Shown here one piece after another: positions 25,553 to 34,605 of a stretch of DNA of 64,000 nucleotides. Below the pieces are notes generated by a model. It did no database searches. It was given only the letters and a program-made list of their open reading frames with translations, and was not told where the DNA came from. Both the position numbers and the translations under genes were made by a program. The first letter of the stretch is position 1; each line of letters opens with the position of its first letter. This DNA is from Mesorhizobium jarvisii (lineage in GTDB: Bacteria > Pseudomonadota > Alphaproteobacteria > Rhizobiales > Rhizobiaceae): contig NZ_QZXA01000019.1 of assembly GCF_003601985.1 (NCBI RefSeq), positions 19,543 through 83,542 of the forward strand, in the 5' to 3' direction.

Positions 25553-26257
25553 TCACAGCGCCCGGATAACACCCCCATCCACGCGGATATTCTGGCCGGT
25601 GATATAGCCCGCCCCTTCCGAAGCCAGGAACGCAATCGTCGCGGCGACCTCCTCTGATGTGCCGTAGCGCTGCATCGGAACGTTGTCGCGGCGCTCTTCG
25701 ACGGTCGGCAGGCTGTCGATCCAGCCCGGCAGCACATTGTTCATGCGCACATTGTCCGGTGCGTAAGTGTTGGCGAAGATCTTGGTGTAGGCGGTCACTC
25801 CGGCGCGGAACACGGCGGACGTCGGGAACATCGCGTTCGGCTCGGCCACCCAGGCAGTCGAGATGTTGATGATGGCGCCGCCCTTCTGCTTGATCATGTG
25901 CGGCGCCATGATGCGTACCGGCCGGATGACGTTCATCAGATAGACATCCATGCCGGTGCGCCACTGCTCGTCCGTGATCTCCAGGATCGGCGCGCGCGGC
26001 CCATGGCCGCCGCTGTTGACCAGCACGTCGATGCGGCCAAAGCGCTCCAGCGTCAGGTCGGCGAGGCGCTGCAAATCGTCATTCGACTGGTTGGAGCCGG
26101 TGACGCCGAGCCCGCCCAACTCCTTGGCCAGGGCCTCGCCCTTGCCCGAGGAGGAGAGAATGGCGATCTTGAACCCATCCGCCGCCAGGCGCTTGGCCGC
26201 CGCCGCCCCCATGCCGCTGCCACCGGCCACGACAACAGCCACTTTTTCTACACTCAT
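25553..26257 (-). CDS. SDR-family oxidoreductase
   Basis: The product is 234 residues. The NAD(P) site is VVVAGGSGMGAAAAKRLAADG, with DVLVNSGGHGPR. The usual catalytic YxxxK is replaced: FRAGVTAYTKIFANTY has no Tyr at the classical spacing, though A-Y-T-K-I may serve. It ends TGQNIRVDGGVIR, typical of 3-oxoacyl-ACP-reductase-like SDRs. It is divergent from a LysR-type gene that carries a frameshift. A 7-10-7 dyad lies between them. Confidence 0.85.
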   Translation of the reverse strand: MSVEKVAVVVAGGSGMGAAAAKRLAADGFKIAILSSSGKGEALAKELGGLGVTGSNQSNDDLQRLADLTLERFGRIDVLVNSGGHGPRAPILEITDEQWRTGMDVYLMNVIRPVRIMAPHMIKQKGGAIINISTAWVAEPNAMFPTSAVFRAGVTAYTKIFANTYAPDNVRMNNVLPGWIDSLPTVEERRDNVPMQRYGTSEEVAATIAFLASEGAGYITGQNIRVDGGVIRAL

Positions 26258-26313
26258 CGGATTTTCCTCTCAGGGTTGGCAGGCACCGCAACCGGTGTTT
26301 TCGGTATTTGGAC

Positions 26314-26337
26314 GGTGATATAACTGGTTTTATCACC
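26314..26337. promoter_or_regulatory. Probable LysR operator
   Basis: GGTGATA, ten bases, TATCACC form a perfect dyad in the 127-base gap between the divergent SDR and LysR genes, the standard place for a LysR site. Confidence 0.6.
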
Positions 26338-26384
26338 CGGTTCGAACCAGAATGCCTGAAATCAACCAGTAGAAAAACTCCTGC

Positions 26385-27283
26385 ATGCCCGAAGCCTTCC
26401 TCAGCCTGCCGCCATTGAATGCGCTGCGCGCCTTCGAGGCCTCGGCGCGCCATCTCAACTTCCGCATCGCCGCCGAGGAGTTGAACGTCACGCAAGGTGC
26501 GGTAGCCCGCACATTCGCGGCCTGGAGACCCATCTCGGCGCGAAACTGTTCGAGCGGCTGCCGCGCGGCCTGGCGCTGACCGATCAGGGCCGCGCCTATG
26601 TGCCCAACATCCGCCGCGCCTTCGACCTGATCTCGGAGGCAACCCAGCTGTTGCGCCCCGAACCGGCACGTCTGACGATCAGCGTGACGCCGAGTTTCGC
26701 CACCAAATGGTTGATCCCCAGGCTGCAGGATTTCATGGCCGACAATCCGCTGGTCGACCTGCGCGTGCTAGCCAGCGAGAGCGTGTCGAGCTTCCAGGCC
26801 GACGGCGTCGACGTCGCGGTGCGGCAAGGCCGCCCGCCCTTCGGCGCCGGCCTGATCGTCGACCTGTTGTTTCCCCAGCAGATCATCGCAATCTGCAGCC
26901 CGGCCCTGCTGCCTATCGGGACCGCCGAAATCCCGGCGGCCGAAATCCAGCATCACGTGCTGCTGCACGACGCGCACAATCTGTGGCCGGAATTCATGGA
27001 AAAGGCGGTCGGCCTGAAGATGACGGCCGAGCTCAAGCGCATGCGCTTCAACCAGACCAGCCTCGCCATCGACGCGGCCATCGCCGGCCAGGGCATAGCG
27101 CTGGCCAGCCGCTTCCTCGTCGCAGCCGATCTCGCCGCCGGCCGCCTGGTCCAGCCGGTCAGCGGCGAAATGCGCGGCACGCAGGATTTTTATGTCGTCA
27201 TGCCGAGAAAGCAGCGCCATCCCGAACCGACACAGGCCGTGCGGCAATGGCTGCTGGATGCGGGGGAACGGCCGCCGGTCTAG
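26385..27283 (+). pseudogene. LysR-type regulator gene with a single-base deletion
   Basis: The first frame gives MPEAFLSLPPLNALRAFEAS and the helix-turn-helix ELNVTQGAVA, then derails. Adding one A between 26508 and 26509 turns the junction into AVAQHIRGLETHLGAKLF, the standard LysR sequence, and joins it to the effector domain from 26600 (RLTISVTPSFATKWLIPRL). The restored protein would have 299 residues, normal for the family, with GcvA-like features. As given, the DNA-binding domain is cut off, so the gene is broken or the base was lost in sequencing. The divergent SDR is the likely target. Confidence 0.88.
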
Positions 27284-27316
27284 GGCGTGTACTCATTAAG
27301 CGGCTTGCCGACTTAT

Positions 27317-27349
27317 GTCCGCTCACCCCCAAGCTGCGGAAGAGCGGAC
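27317..27349. terminator. Stem-loop downstream of the LysR gene
   Basis: GTCCGCTC and GAGCGGAC are perfect arms with a 17-base loop, 34 bases after the LysR stop. There is no T-run, so it could be a Rho-dependent end, a transcript-stabilising hairpin or a repeat. Confidence 0.3.
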
Positions 27350-27470
27350 GTTGCCCGAGGTCGCGGAAGGGTCATCAGCAGAAGTTCCTCGACACGTTTG
27401 ATGGAGAGCCCTTTCGTGCTATTGGAACGCACCAGCTCTTCGCTTCCATTCAGTCCGGGGCGGAACATCT

Positions 27471-27980
27471 TTGACGCGCGTTGCTCGAGTCGATTTGCCG
27501 CAACATTCCGCGCTTAGGCCGCTCTACGCCGAGGCAGGCTTCGCTGACGCATTCGCGATCGATCTGCCAAGCAATGCGACCGGCGACGCCGAGCGCCTCG
27601 CCGCCCATATGCTTATGGGTCAGGCGCGGTGGGTCGGCTGGCTAATAGCTCTAAGGGACACTTTGGTTGCGGGGTTTGGTCTCAAGACATCGTCTGCGTT
27701 GCGCGATGACGTTGCGACCGACAGGATCGATTTCTTTCGGGTCTACGATCGGCGGCGTCACGAGATTATTCTTGGCGAGGACGATCGCCATCTCGACTTC
27801 CGTTTGTCCGTTTTGGTTGAAGAGTCCGCTTTGCGCCGTCGACTTGTCGCAACAACGGTCGTGACCTTCAATCATTTGGGAGGGCGGGCCTATATCGCGG
27901 GAATTGCGCCTTTCCATCGCCTGATCGTAAAATCGTCTTTGCGTCGAGCCGAGCGATCGGGCTGGCCATCTGAGCTGTGA
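27471..27980 (+). CDS. DUF2867-family protein
   Basis: The product is 169 residues from a TTG at 27471 (GGGGCGGA just upstream). The conserved DUF2867 features are visible: MLMGQARWVGWLIALRDTLV, FGLKTSS, ILGEDDRHLDFRLSVLV and a final PFHRLIVKSSL. This family is often found near NAD-dependent epimerases and polyketide-cyclase-like proteins, and its function is unsettled. The lower-scoring start codon and isolation reduce certainty about the N-terminus only. Confidence 0.78.
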   Translation: MTRVARVDLPQHSALRPLYAEAGFADAFAIDLPSNATGDAERLAAHMLMGQARWVGWLIALRDTLVAGFGLKTSSALRDDVATDRIDFFRVYDRRRHEIILGEDDRHLDFRLSVLVEESALRRRLVATTVVTFNHLGGRAYIAGIAPFHRLIVKSSLRRAERSGWPSEL

Positions 27981-28071
27981 GGTCGCGCGCCGCCGGCTGG
28001 ACCAAATTCGGTACGTCTGCTTTCGGGCGTATAGCGTCCAGGCTACGGCTCGGCGCTAGCGAGTCCGCGTC

Positions 28072-28533
28072 CTAGATCGGCAGCAGCGCGTCCGGCTTCA
28101 CATTGGCGATCGAGGCGTAGGTATGCGTCTCCCTGACGCCGGGCAGCGGCAGGATCACCCGCTGCAGGAAATCCTGGAACATCGCCATATCGGCGATGCG
28201 CGCCTTGACCAGATAGTCGAAGCCGCCGACCACCATGTGGCATTCGATGATCTCGGGCGCCCGCACAACCGCCTCGGCGAAGCGGTCGAAGACATGCGGC
28301 GCCGTATGATCGAGCCGCACCTCGATGAAGACGAGTTGTGCCTGCCCGATCCGGGCCGGGTCGAGAACGGCCCGCACCGCCCGGATGAAGCCTTCGGCGA
28401 ACAGCCGCTTGATGCGTTGCGCCGCCCCGGTCGGCGACAGGCCGACGCGGCGGGCCAGATCGAGCGTCGTGCGACGGCCATCCTCCTGCAGCAAGCGCAA
28501 CAGCGAGCGGTCGATACGGTCGAGATCGTCCAT
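28072..28533 (-). CDS. Lrp/AsnC-family transcriptional regulator
   Basis: The product is 153 residues: helix-turn-helix LQEDGRRTTLDLARRVGLSPTGAAQRIKRL, then a RAM domain with QLVFIEVRLDHTAPHVFDRF and ECHMVVGGFDYLVKARIADM. It is divergent from an ornithine-cyclodeaminase-family gene and is the likely amino-acid-responsive controller of that gene, as in AsnC-type proline/ornithine circuits. Confidence 0.92.
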   Translation of the reverse strand: MDDLDRIDRSLLRLLQEDGRRTTLDLARRVGLSPTGAAQRIKRLFAEGFIRAVRAVLDPARIGQAQLVFIEVRLDHTAPHVFDRFAEAVVRAPEIIECHMVVGGFDYLVKARIADMAMFQDFLQRVILPLPGVRETHTYASIANVKPDALLPI

Positions 28534-28565
28534 TTTTTGAATTCACACTTTCCAGCCACGGATAG

Positions 28566-28589
28566 CGCGATTATCACGCAAAAATCGCG
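28566..28589. promoter_or_regulatory. Inverted repeat, candidate Lrp-family site
   Basis: CGCGATT, ten bases, AATCGCG in the gap between the Lrp regulator and the ornithine-cyclodeaminase-family gene. Confidence 0.5.
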
Positions 28590-28664
28590 AAAACAGCATA
28601 TTTCATCACGCTGTCGAGTGGCAATACCGTTGGCGGGCAACGCAACCCGACCAAGGTAAATCCC

Positions 28665-29660
28665 ATGACATCGACCATACGAACCACCCGCAGTGCCCAG
28701 ACCAAGGGCGACACAGCTGTGCTCATCCTGAGCGAAGGCGAGGTGAAAACATGCATCGACCTGCGCCGGCTTCTCGATGCGTTGGCGGAGGGCTTCAAGG
28801 CATTGTCCCGCGGCGAGATCGTCAATCCGGCGCGGCCACAGCTCGACATTCCGCAAGCCGGCTATTCGCTGGCGATGCCGGCCTGGATGGCGGGCATGCA
28901 TCTGACGGTGAAGATCGTCAACGTCTTCGAAGGCAACATCGCCCGCGCGATCCCCAGCCATCTCGCCACCATCCACCTGTTCGACCCGCAAACGGGCATG
29001 CCGGTCTGCGTCATGGACGGCACCTATATCACCGCCGTGCGCACCTCCGGCTCGGCCGTGCTCTCGGTGCGGGAACTGGCCCGCCGCGACGCCAGGGTGG
29101 CAACGGTGGTCGGCGCCGGCGTGCAGGCCGGCCAGCACTTGCACCTTTTGCCGCTGGTGCGGGACTTCACCGAAATCCGCGTTGCCTCGAAGGAGTTCGC
29201 GGACGCGCAGGCACTGGCAGCGCTGCATCCGGGCGTCGTCGCCGTCAGCGATCTGGAGGCCGCGGTGCGCTCGTCGGATGTCGTGTGCCTGGCCACGCAT
29301 TCCTACCAGCCGGTGATCGCCACCGAATGGCTGCGGCCCGGCACGCATGTCTCGTCGGTGGGCGTCGCCCCGCCCGGCGGCGAACTGCCGATCGAGCTTG
29401 TCGGCCGGGCCAGCCTGTTCGTCGAGACCAGGGACGCCTTCGCCCCTACCCCGGTCGGCTCTTGCGAACTCGATGGCATCGATCCGCAAACCGGAACCGA
29501 GCTTGGCGAGATGCTGCTTGGGCTGCGGCCGGGAAGGACCAGCGCCGACCAGATCACCGTCTACAAGGCCATGGGTGTTGCCATGGAGGACCTGGTGGCG
29601 GCCGACCTTGCTTATCGCGAGGCGGTTCGTCGAGGATTAGGGCGGGCTGTGGCCTTGTAG
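28665..29660 (+). CDS. Ornithine cyclodeaminase / mu-crystallin family protein
   Basis: The product is 331 residues. Characteristic stretches are LSEGEVKTCIDLRRLLDAL, KIVNVFEGN, DGTYITAVRTSGSAVLSVREL, the NAD-binding VATVVGAGVQAGQHLHLL and the late MGVAMEDLVAADLAYREAVRRG. Enzymes of this family include ornithine cyclodeaminase, alanine dehydrogenase and imine reductases, so the exact reaction is not fixed; an amino-acid or cyclic-imine substrate is likely. The divergent Lrp-type gene supports that. An FAD oxidoreductase follows and may act in the same catabolism. Confidence 0.88.
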   Translation: MTSTIRTTRSAQTKGDTAVLILSEGEVKTCIDLRRLLDALAEGFKALSRGEIVNPARPQLDIPQAGYSLAMPAWMAGMHLTVKIVNVFEGNIARAIPSHLATIHLFDPQTGMPVCVMDGTYITAVRTSGSAVLSVRELARRDARVATVVGAGVQAGQHLHLLPLVRDFTEIRVASKEFADAQALAALHPGVVAVSDLEAAVRSSDVVCLATHSYQPVIATEWLRPGTHVSSVGVAPPGGELPIELVGRASLFVETRDAFAPTPVGSCELDGIDPQTGTELGEMLLGLRPGRTSADQITVYKAMGVAMEDLVAADLAYREAVRRGLGRAVAL

Positions 29661-29807
29661 TGGACGTTGCCGATCAGCGGAGCCAGCGCTGCCCTCACTG
29701 CCCTGCCGGCCATTTCTCCCCTTGGAACGGGAAGAAATGGCTGCGCAAACGACCGAGGGAAGGTCGCGCCGTTTGACTGGATACGAAATCATTTTTACGA
29801 CTGCTGG

Positions 29808-30941
29808 ATGCAGTCGAATCCTCCCCAAAAAATCGTCGTCATCGGTGGTGGCATTGCCGGCCTGTCGCTTGCGGCGGCCTTGCGGGATTGGGCTGACGTC
29901 ACCGTCCTTGAGCGCGAGCCACATCTTGGCTATCACGCCAGCGGCCGCTCCGCCGCTTTGTTCACCGAGACCTACGGCAACCGGCTGGTGCGCGCGCTGA
30001 CGCTCGCCAGCCGGCAGGCAATCGTCGAAGGCGGCTTCATCGCCCATCGGCGCGGCGCGCTGCATGTCGGCTGGAAAGGCGACGGCGCCGCGATCGACAA
30101 GCTGGCCGATGAATTGCAGGCGCTGGTACCCAGCGTGCGCCGCCTGTCGTCGGCCGAACTCCACGCGCTGGTTCCCGCCATTGCCGCTGAAGCCACTTGC
30201 GGCGGCGCCTATGAGCCGGACGCCGTGGATATCGACACCGGCAAGATGCTGGCGGCCTGCGCCTCGGCGCTGAAGGCCGGCGGCGGCACAATCCGCACCA
30301 GCGAGGAGGTGCGCGCCATTTCGCAAGACGGCGGCGGCCTGCGCGTGGAAACGAGCGCCGGTGTCTATCCAGCCGACATCGTCGTCAACGCCGCCGGCGC
30401 CTGGGTCGATGTCGTCGCTGGCCTGGCGGGGCTTTCCGGCCTCGGCTTCCAGCCCAAGCGACGCACCGCCTTCCTGTTCGATCCGCCCGCCGGCACCGAC
30501 ATCGCCAGTTGGCCGCTGGTGGTCGACTTGCACGAACAATTCTACTTCAAGCCCGACGCCGGCAGGCTGATCGGCTCGCTCGCCGACGAGACCGATTCCG
30601 AGCCTTGCGACGCCTGGCCGGAAGATATCGATGTCGCCATCGCCGTCGACCGCATCGAGCAGGCGACGACGATGCGCATCGGCCGTCCGTCGACGCCATG
30701 GGCGGGCCTGCGCACCTTCGCGCCGGACCGCACGCCGGTCGCCGGCTTCGACCCGCGCCTGCCCGGCTTCTTCTGGCTCGGCGGCCAGGGCGGCTATGGT
30801 TTCCAGGTGTCGCTGACCTTGGCCAGGCTGAGCGCGGCGCTGATGCGCGGCGAGCCCCTGCCGGAGGATGTCACGGCACTCGGCGTCACCGCCGCGGCGC
30901 TGGCGCCCGACCGCTTCCTGGTTTCGGCGACGGCGCCATGA
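29808..30941 (+). CDS. FAD-dependent amino-acid (DAO-type) oxidoreductase
   Basis: The product is 377 residues from ATG 29808 (MQSNPPQKIVVIGGGIAGLS). The Rossmann GxGxxG is GGGIAGLSLAAAL. The DAO-family YHASGRSAALFTETYGN and the C-terminal FWLGGQGGYGFQVSLTLARL (late GxGGxG) are present. The family oxidises amines and amino acids (D-amino acids, glycine, sarcosine) with release of peroxide. Following the ornithine-cyclodeaminase-like gene on the same strand, it may oxidise a related cyclic imine or amino acid. The next gene overlaps it by ATGA at 30938. Confidence 0.85.
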   Translation: MQSNPPQKIVVIGGGIAGLSLAAALRDWADVTVLEREPHLGYHASGRSAALFTETYGNRLVRALTLASRQAIVEGGFIAHRRGALHVGWKGDGAAIDKLADELQALVPSVRRLSSAELHALVPAIAAEATCGGAYEPDAVDIDTGKMLAACASALKAGGGTIRTSEEVRAISQDGGGLRVETSAGVYPADIVVNAAGAWVDVVAGLAGLSGLGFQPKRRTAFLFDPPAGTDIASWPLVVDLHEQFYFKPDAGRLIGSLADETDSEPCDAWPEDIDVAIAVDRIEQATTMRIGRPSTPWAGLRTFAPDRTPVAGFDPRLPGFFWLGGQGGYGFQVSLTLARLSAALMRGEPLPEDVTALGVTAAALAPDRFLVSATAP

Positions 30942-31621
30942 AGCCCACACTGCCGCTGCTGCTGAGCCTCAATGGCGGCTATGTCGACACGGCCGGCTTC
31001 CTGGCGCTGCAGGGCCTGTTCACCGCGCATGTGACGGGGAATTTCGTCACCCTCGGCGCTTCCCTTGTGCTCGGCATTTCGGGCGTTCTGGCAAAGCTGC
31101 TGGCGCTGCCGGTGTTCTGCATCGTCGTCATCCTGACCCGGCTGGCCGGCGAGCATTTTCGCCGGCGCGGACATCAGGCGCTCGGGGTCCTGTTAGGAAC
31201 CAAACTGGCGCTGCTTGTCATCGGCGCCGCGTTGGCGATCCGCTTTGGCCCCTTTGCCAGCGGCGACAGCGCGGCCGCCATCGTAACCGGCATGGTGCTG
31301 GTCGCCGCCATGGCGATCCAGAACGCGGTGCACCGGGTCCACCTGGCGGCCGCCCCGCCCTCGACGCTGATGACCGGCACCACCACCCAGATCATGATCG
31401 ATCTCGCCGACCTCATCGGCGGCACGGCCCCGGAGGCTCGCCCGGCACTCATTGCCCGCCTGCGGCGCATGGCGGCGGCGGTCGCCGTCTTCGCCGCCGG
31501 CTGCGCGGCCGCCGCCCTCGGCTATGCCTACGCCAATGTCTGGTGTTTTATCGTTCCGCCGGTGATCGCACTGCTCGCCCTGATGCTGCGGCTTTCCGCG
31601 CCGGACGAGGAAGCCAACTAG
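30938..31621 (+). CDS. DUF1275 (YoaK-like) membrane protein
   Basis: The product is 227 residues, coupled to the oxidoreductase by an ATGA overlap. The family opens with LSLNGGYVDTAGFLALQGLFTAHVTGNFVTLG and here has about six hydrophobic helices, including ALLVIGAALAIRFG and FIVPPVIALLALMLRL; the middle segment STLMTGTTTQIMIDLADLI is also typical. Function is not established. Coupling suggests a transport or membrane-anchoring role connected with the oxidoreductase substrate. Confidence 0.85.
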   Translation: MKPTLPLLLSLNGGYVDTAGFLALQGLFTAHVTGNFVTLGASLVLGISGVLAKLLALPVFCIVVILTRLAGEHFRRRGHQALGVLLGTKLALLVIGAALAIRFGPFASGDSAAAIVTGMVLVAAMAIQNAVHRVHLAAAPPSTLMTGTTTQIMIDLADLIGGTAPEARPALIARLRRMAAAVAVFAAGCAAAALGYAYANVWCFIVPPVIALLALMLRLSAPDEEAN

Positions 31622-31624
31622 CCC

Positions 31625-32089
31625 TCACCCTTCCTCCGTCCAGATCAGGCGCAGCAGGCGCAGCAGCGTCGCCCGCTCCTTCTTCGTCAGCCTTTGCAGG
31701 AACCTGTCCTCGTGCCGGCGAACCTGTCGCCGCCAGCCAGGCATGGCCTGTCTGGCCGCCGGCGTCAGGGTCAGCATCCGCACGCGCCTGTCCTCGGCAT
31801 GGTCGTCGCGCTCGACCAGCCCGCGCTCTTCCAGTTCGGCGAGCAGCGGTGCCATGTTGGCACTCTTCATGCCGAGAAGACGGCACAGTTCCGCGGCGCG
31901 GATGCCAGGCCGCTCATCGATCAGCGCCAGCATGCCATAGGTGACCGGGCGCAGGCCCGCTTCGGTCAGTTCGACCGCGAAATCATTGAGCGCGAAAGCC
32001 GAGGCACGCTTGAGATTGTAGCCGACCTGCGCATCGAGCGCGTCGTCGGACATCATTTCTGGCCCGGTGTGAGGCTGGGTTTCGTCCAT
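31625..32089 (-). CDS. MarR-family regulator of a hydroxycinnamate module
   Basis: The product is 154 residues with a winged helix: IDERPGIRAAELCRLLGMKSANMAPLLAELEERGLV, wing residues DDHAEDRRVRMLTLT. It is divergent from hydroxycinnamoyl-CoA hydratase-lyase and acyl-CoA ligase genes. MarR regulators that respond to coumaroyl- or feruloyl-CoA (CouR/FerR type) commonly sit here. Two dyads CTATG-N3-CATAG lie between the genes and are the probable operator. Confidence 0.9.
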   Translation of the reverse strand: MDETQPHTGPEMMSDDALDAQVGYNLKRASAFALNDFAVELTEAGLRPVTYGMLALIDERPGIRAAELCRLLGMKSANMAPLLAELEERGLVERDDHAEDRRVRMLTLTPAARQAMPGWRRQVRRHEDRFLQRLTKKERATLLRLLRLIWTEEG

Positions 32090-32133
32090 GCCAACCGATC
32101 GCCGCGATGCCGGCTCTTGTCAAGCGAAAAAGA

Positions 32134-32172
32134 CTATGCGACATAGCAATTGAGATAGCTATGCTCCATAGC
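32134..32172. promoter_or_regulatory. Tandem CTATG-N3-CATAG dyads, MarR operator
   Basis: CTATG-CGA-CATAG (32134-32146) and GCTATG-CTC-CATAGC (32158-32172), both perfect, with centres 25 bases apart, between the MarR and hydratase-lyase starts. Spacing and repetition fit two MarR dimers on the promoter of both genes. Confidence 0.75.
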
Positions 32173-32210
32173 AATTCCCATGACTGTGGTGGAAGGGGAG
32201 GATACCGACC

Positions 32211-33026
32211 ATGACCGACGAAACCGTGGCCTTCGACGTCGAGAACGGCATCGCCTGGGTGCGCTTCAACCGACCGGACAAGCGCAATTGCATGAACCCG
32301 GCGCTCAACCGACGCATGATGGAGGTTCTCGACGAACTCGAGTATCGCGCCGATGTCGGTGTGCTCGTGCTGTCGGGCGAAGGCAGCGCCTGGTCGGCGG
32401 GCATGGACCTCAAGGAGTATTTCCGCGAGACCGAAGCCAAGGGGCTCGGCGCCATCCGCAAGGCGCAATCCGAAGCCTATGGCTGGTGGCGGCGCCTGCG
32501 CTGGTACGGCAAGCCGACCATCGCCATGGTCAATGGCTGGTGTTTTGGCGGCGGCTATGGCCCGCTCTTCGCCTGCGACCTCGCCTTTGCCGCCGATGAG
32601 GCGCAGTTCGCTCTGTCCGAGATCAACTGGGGCATCCTGCCCGGCGGCGGCGCCACCAAGGTGGTGGTCGACCTGCTGTCGATGCGCGATGCCATGTACC
32701 ACGCGCTGACCGGCGAACTCATCGATGGCAGGAAGGCCGCCGCCTGGAAGCTGGTCAATGAAAGCCTGCCGCTGGCGCGGTTGAAGGCGCGGGTCACCGA
32801 GGTCGCCAACATCCTTCTGAAGAAGAACCCGATCGCGCTGAAGGCCACCAAGGACGCCATCCGCCGCGTCGGCGAAATGACCTATGACAATGCCGAGGAC
32901 TATCTGGTCCGCGCCCAGGAGGCGGCCAACTCGCACGACAATGAGGGCCGCAAGGAAGGCATCCGCCAGTTCATCGACGAGAAGAGCTACAAGCCGGGCC
33001 TCGGCACTTACGACAAGGCCAGATGA
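32211..33026 (+). CDS. Hydroxycinnamoyl-CoA hydratase-lyase
   Basis: The product is 271 residues of the crotonase fold. Characteristic stretches are VRFNRPDKRNCMNPALNRRM, EGSAWSAGMDLKEYF, EAYGWWRRLRWYGKPTIAMV, GWCFGGGYGPLFACDLAFAA and ALSEINWGILPGGGATKVVV. These match feruloyl/4-coumaroyl-CoA hydratase-lyases that cleave the CoA thioester side chain to an aromatic aldehyde and acetyl-CoA. The AEYGWW-type segment and INWGI are much closer to that group than to general enoyl-CoA hydratases. It leads an apparent operon with an acyl-CoA ligase. No separate vanillin dehydrogenase gene is present in the window. Confidence 0.9.
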   Translation: MTDETVAFDVENGIAWVRFNRPDKRNCMNPALNRRMMEVLDELEYRADVGVLVLSGEGSAWSAGMDLKEYFRETEAKGLGAIRKAQSEAYGWWRRLRWYGKPTIAMVNGWCFGGGYGPLFACDLAFAADEAQFALSEINWGILPGGGATKVVVDLLSMRDAMYHALTGELIDGRKAAAWKLVNESLPLARLKARVTEVANILLKKNPIALKATKDAIRRVGEMTYDNAEDYLVRAQEAANSHDNEGRKEGIRQFIDEKSYKPGLGTYDKAR

Positions 33027-33077
33027 CGCGACAAGCCAACGACGCGAGCCATCGACGCAATCTGGGAGGAGATGCGC

Positions 33078-34592
33078 ATGCCGGCCTTGACGACTTCAGA
33101 CCCGGTGGCTCTGCATGCCGGCGCGCAGCCGGACCGTGTTGCCTGCGTCGACCTGGCCTCCGGCCGGCGCTGGACCTATGCCGCGCTTGACGAGGCCATC
33201 CAGCGCACTGTGCGCGTTCTCGAAACCGGCTACGGCGTCAAGCCCGGGCAACGGATCGCCACGCTGGCCCGCAACAGCGCCGACCTCCTGATCCTGCAGC
33301 AGGCCTCAATGCGGCTCGGCGCCATCTTCGTGCCGGTCAACTGGCGCCTTGCAAGTGCCGAACAGCAGGCGATCCTTGCCGATTGCGATCCGGCGCTGCT
33401 GTTGCATGACGCCGTCCCGCAGGCGGCATTGCCCGGGCGCTGCATCCCTGTCGATGTCGCCGCCTTCGCGGTGGCGGTCGAGGCAGCGGCGCCGGCGCCG
33501 CGCCGTCCCTTGCCCGCCGACGATGCGCCCTCGATCATCCTCTACACATCGGGCACGTCGGGCCGGCCAAAGGGCGTCATCGTCACCGAGCGCAATGCCT
33601 TTGCCACGGCGGTCAATTTCGGCGTGCTGGGCCGCGTCGGCAATGCCAGCATCTTCCTCTGCGACGCGCCGATGTTCCATGTCATCGGCCTCCTCACCAG
33701 CCTGCGTCCGCCACTGCTTCAGGGCGGCACGGTGCTGATCTCGCCCGGCTTCGATGCCGGCGCCACCAATCGCCGCCTCGCCGATCCCACCCTTGGCGTC
33801 ACCCATTATTTCTGCGTGCCGCAGATGGCCAGGATGCTGCGTGAACACCCCGACTTCACGCCGGCGCGCTGGACCTCGCTCACCGCCATCTTCACCGGCG
33901 GCGCGCCAAATCCGGCCACGGACATCCGCTGGTGGCTGGCCCAGGGCGTGCGCATGGCCGACGGCTTCGGCATGACGGAGGCAGGCACGGTGCTTGGCAT
34001 GCCGGTCGAGGCCGACCGCATCGCCGGCAAGGCAGGCGCGGCTGGCCTGCCGGCGCCGACGATCGGCCTGCGCCTCGTCGACGACGATGGCCGCGACGTC
34101 GCGGCCGGCGAGCCCGGCGAGATATGGCTGTCCGGCCCCTCGATCACGCCCGGCTACTGGAACCGCCCGGAAGAGACGGACCGCGCCTTCACCGCCGATG
34201 GCTGGTTCCGCACCGGCGACATCGCGCGGCGTGACGAGGAAGGCTTCGTCACCCTCGTCGACCGCCGCAAGGACATGTTCATTTCGGGCGGCGAGAACGT
34301 CTATCCCGTCGAAATCGAAACCGTCTTGCTCGACCATCCCGGCATCGCCGAAGCCGCCGTGATCGGCATCGCCGACGCGCGCTGGGGCGAAGTCGGGCGC
34401 GCCTTCGTGGTGGTGAAACCCGGATGCGTGGTCGACCCGGCCGATCTGGCCAACCATTGCGGCGCCCGCATCGCCCGCTTCAAGGTGCCGAAAGAGTTCC
34501 TGCTCACCGACACGCTGCCGCGCACCGCATCCGGCAAGATCCAGAAGCACATTTTGCGCGCGTGGACAGCACCGGTCCCCCGGCTGAGCTAA
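33078..34592 (+). CDS. Acyl-CoA ligase (hydroxycinnamate-type)
   Basis: The product is 504 residues; GGGAGGAG is six to seven bases before ATG 33078, favoured over ATG 33072, which would be too close. It has the AMP-binding signature IILYTSGTSGRPKGVIVTE, DGFGMTEAG, WFRTGDIARRDEEGFVTLVDRRKD and a terminal lysine in TASGKIQKH. Members activate carboxylic acids as CoA thioesters. Position behind a hydroxycinnamoyl-CoA hydratase-lyase indicates ferulate/4-coumarate-CoA ligase, though the acid-binding residues are not enough to prove the substrate. Confidence 0.9.
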   Translation: MPALTTSDPVALHAGAQPDRVACVDLASGRRWTYAALDEAIQRTVRVLETGYGVKPGQRIATLARNSADLLILQQASMRLGAIFVPVNWRLASAEQQAILADCDPALLLHDAVPQAALPGRCIPVDVAAFAVAVEAAAPAPRRPLPADDAPSIILYTSGTSGRPKGVIVTERNAFATAVNFGVLGRVGNASIFLCDAPMFHVIGLLTSLRPPLLQGGTVLISPGFDAGATNRRLADPTLGVTHYFCVPQMARMLREHPDFTPARWTSLTAIFTGGAPNPATDIRWWLAQGVRMADGFGMTEAGTVLGMPVEADRIAGKAGAAGLPAPTIGLRLVDDDGRDVAAGEPGEIWLSGPSITPGYWNRPEETDRAFTADGWFRTGDIARRDEEGFVTLVDRRKDMFISGGENVYPVEIETVLLDHPGIAEAAVIGIADARWGEVGRAFVVVKPGCVVDPADLANHCGARIARFKVPKEFLLTDTLPRTASGKIQKHILRAWTAPVPRLS

Positions 34593-34605
34593 GGCAGACC
34601 GCGGT

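Noticed and set aside
27284..27470. Possible gene or IS remnant between the LysR and DUF2867 genes
   Set aside because: Only a short frame of low quality and one stem-loop; no inverted terminal repeats or transposase residues.
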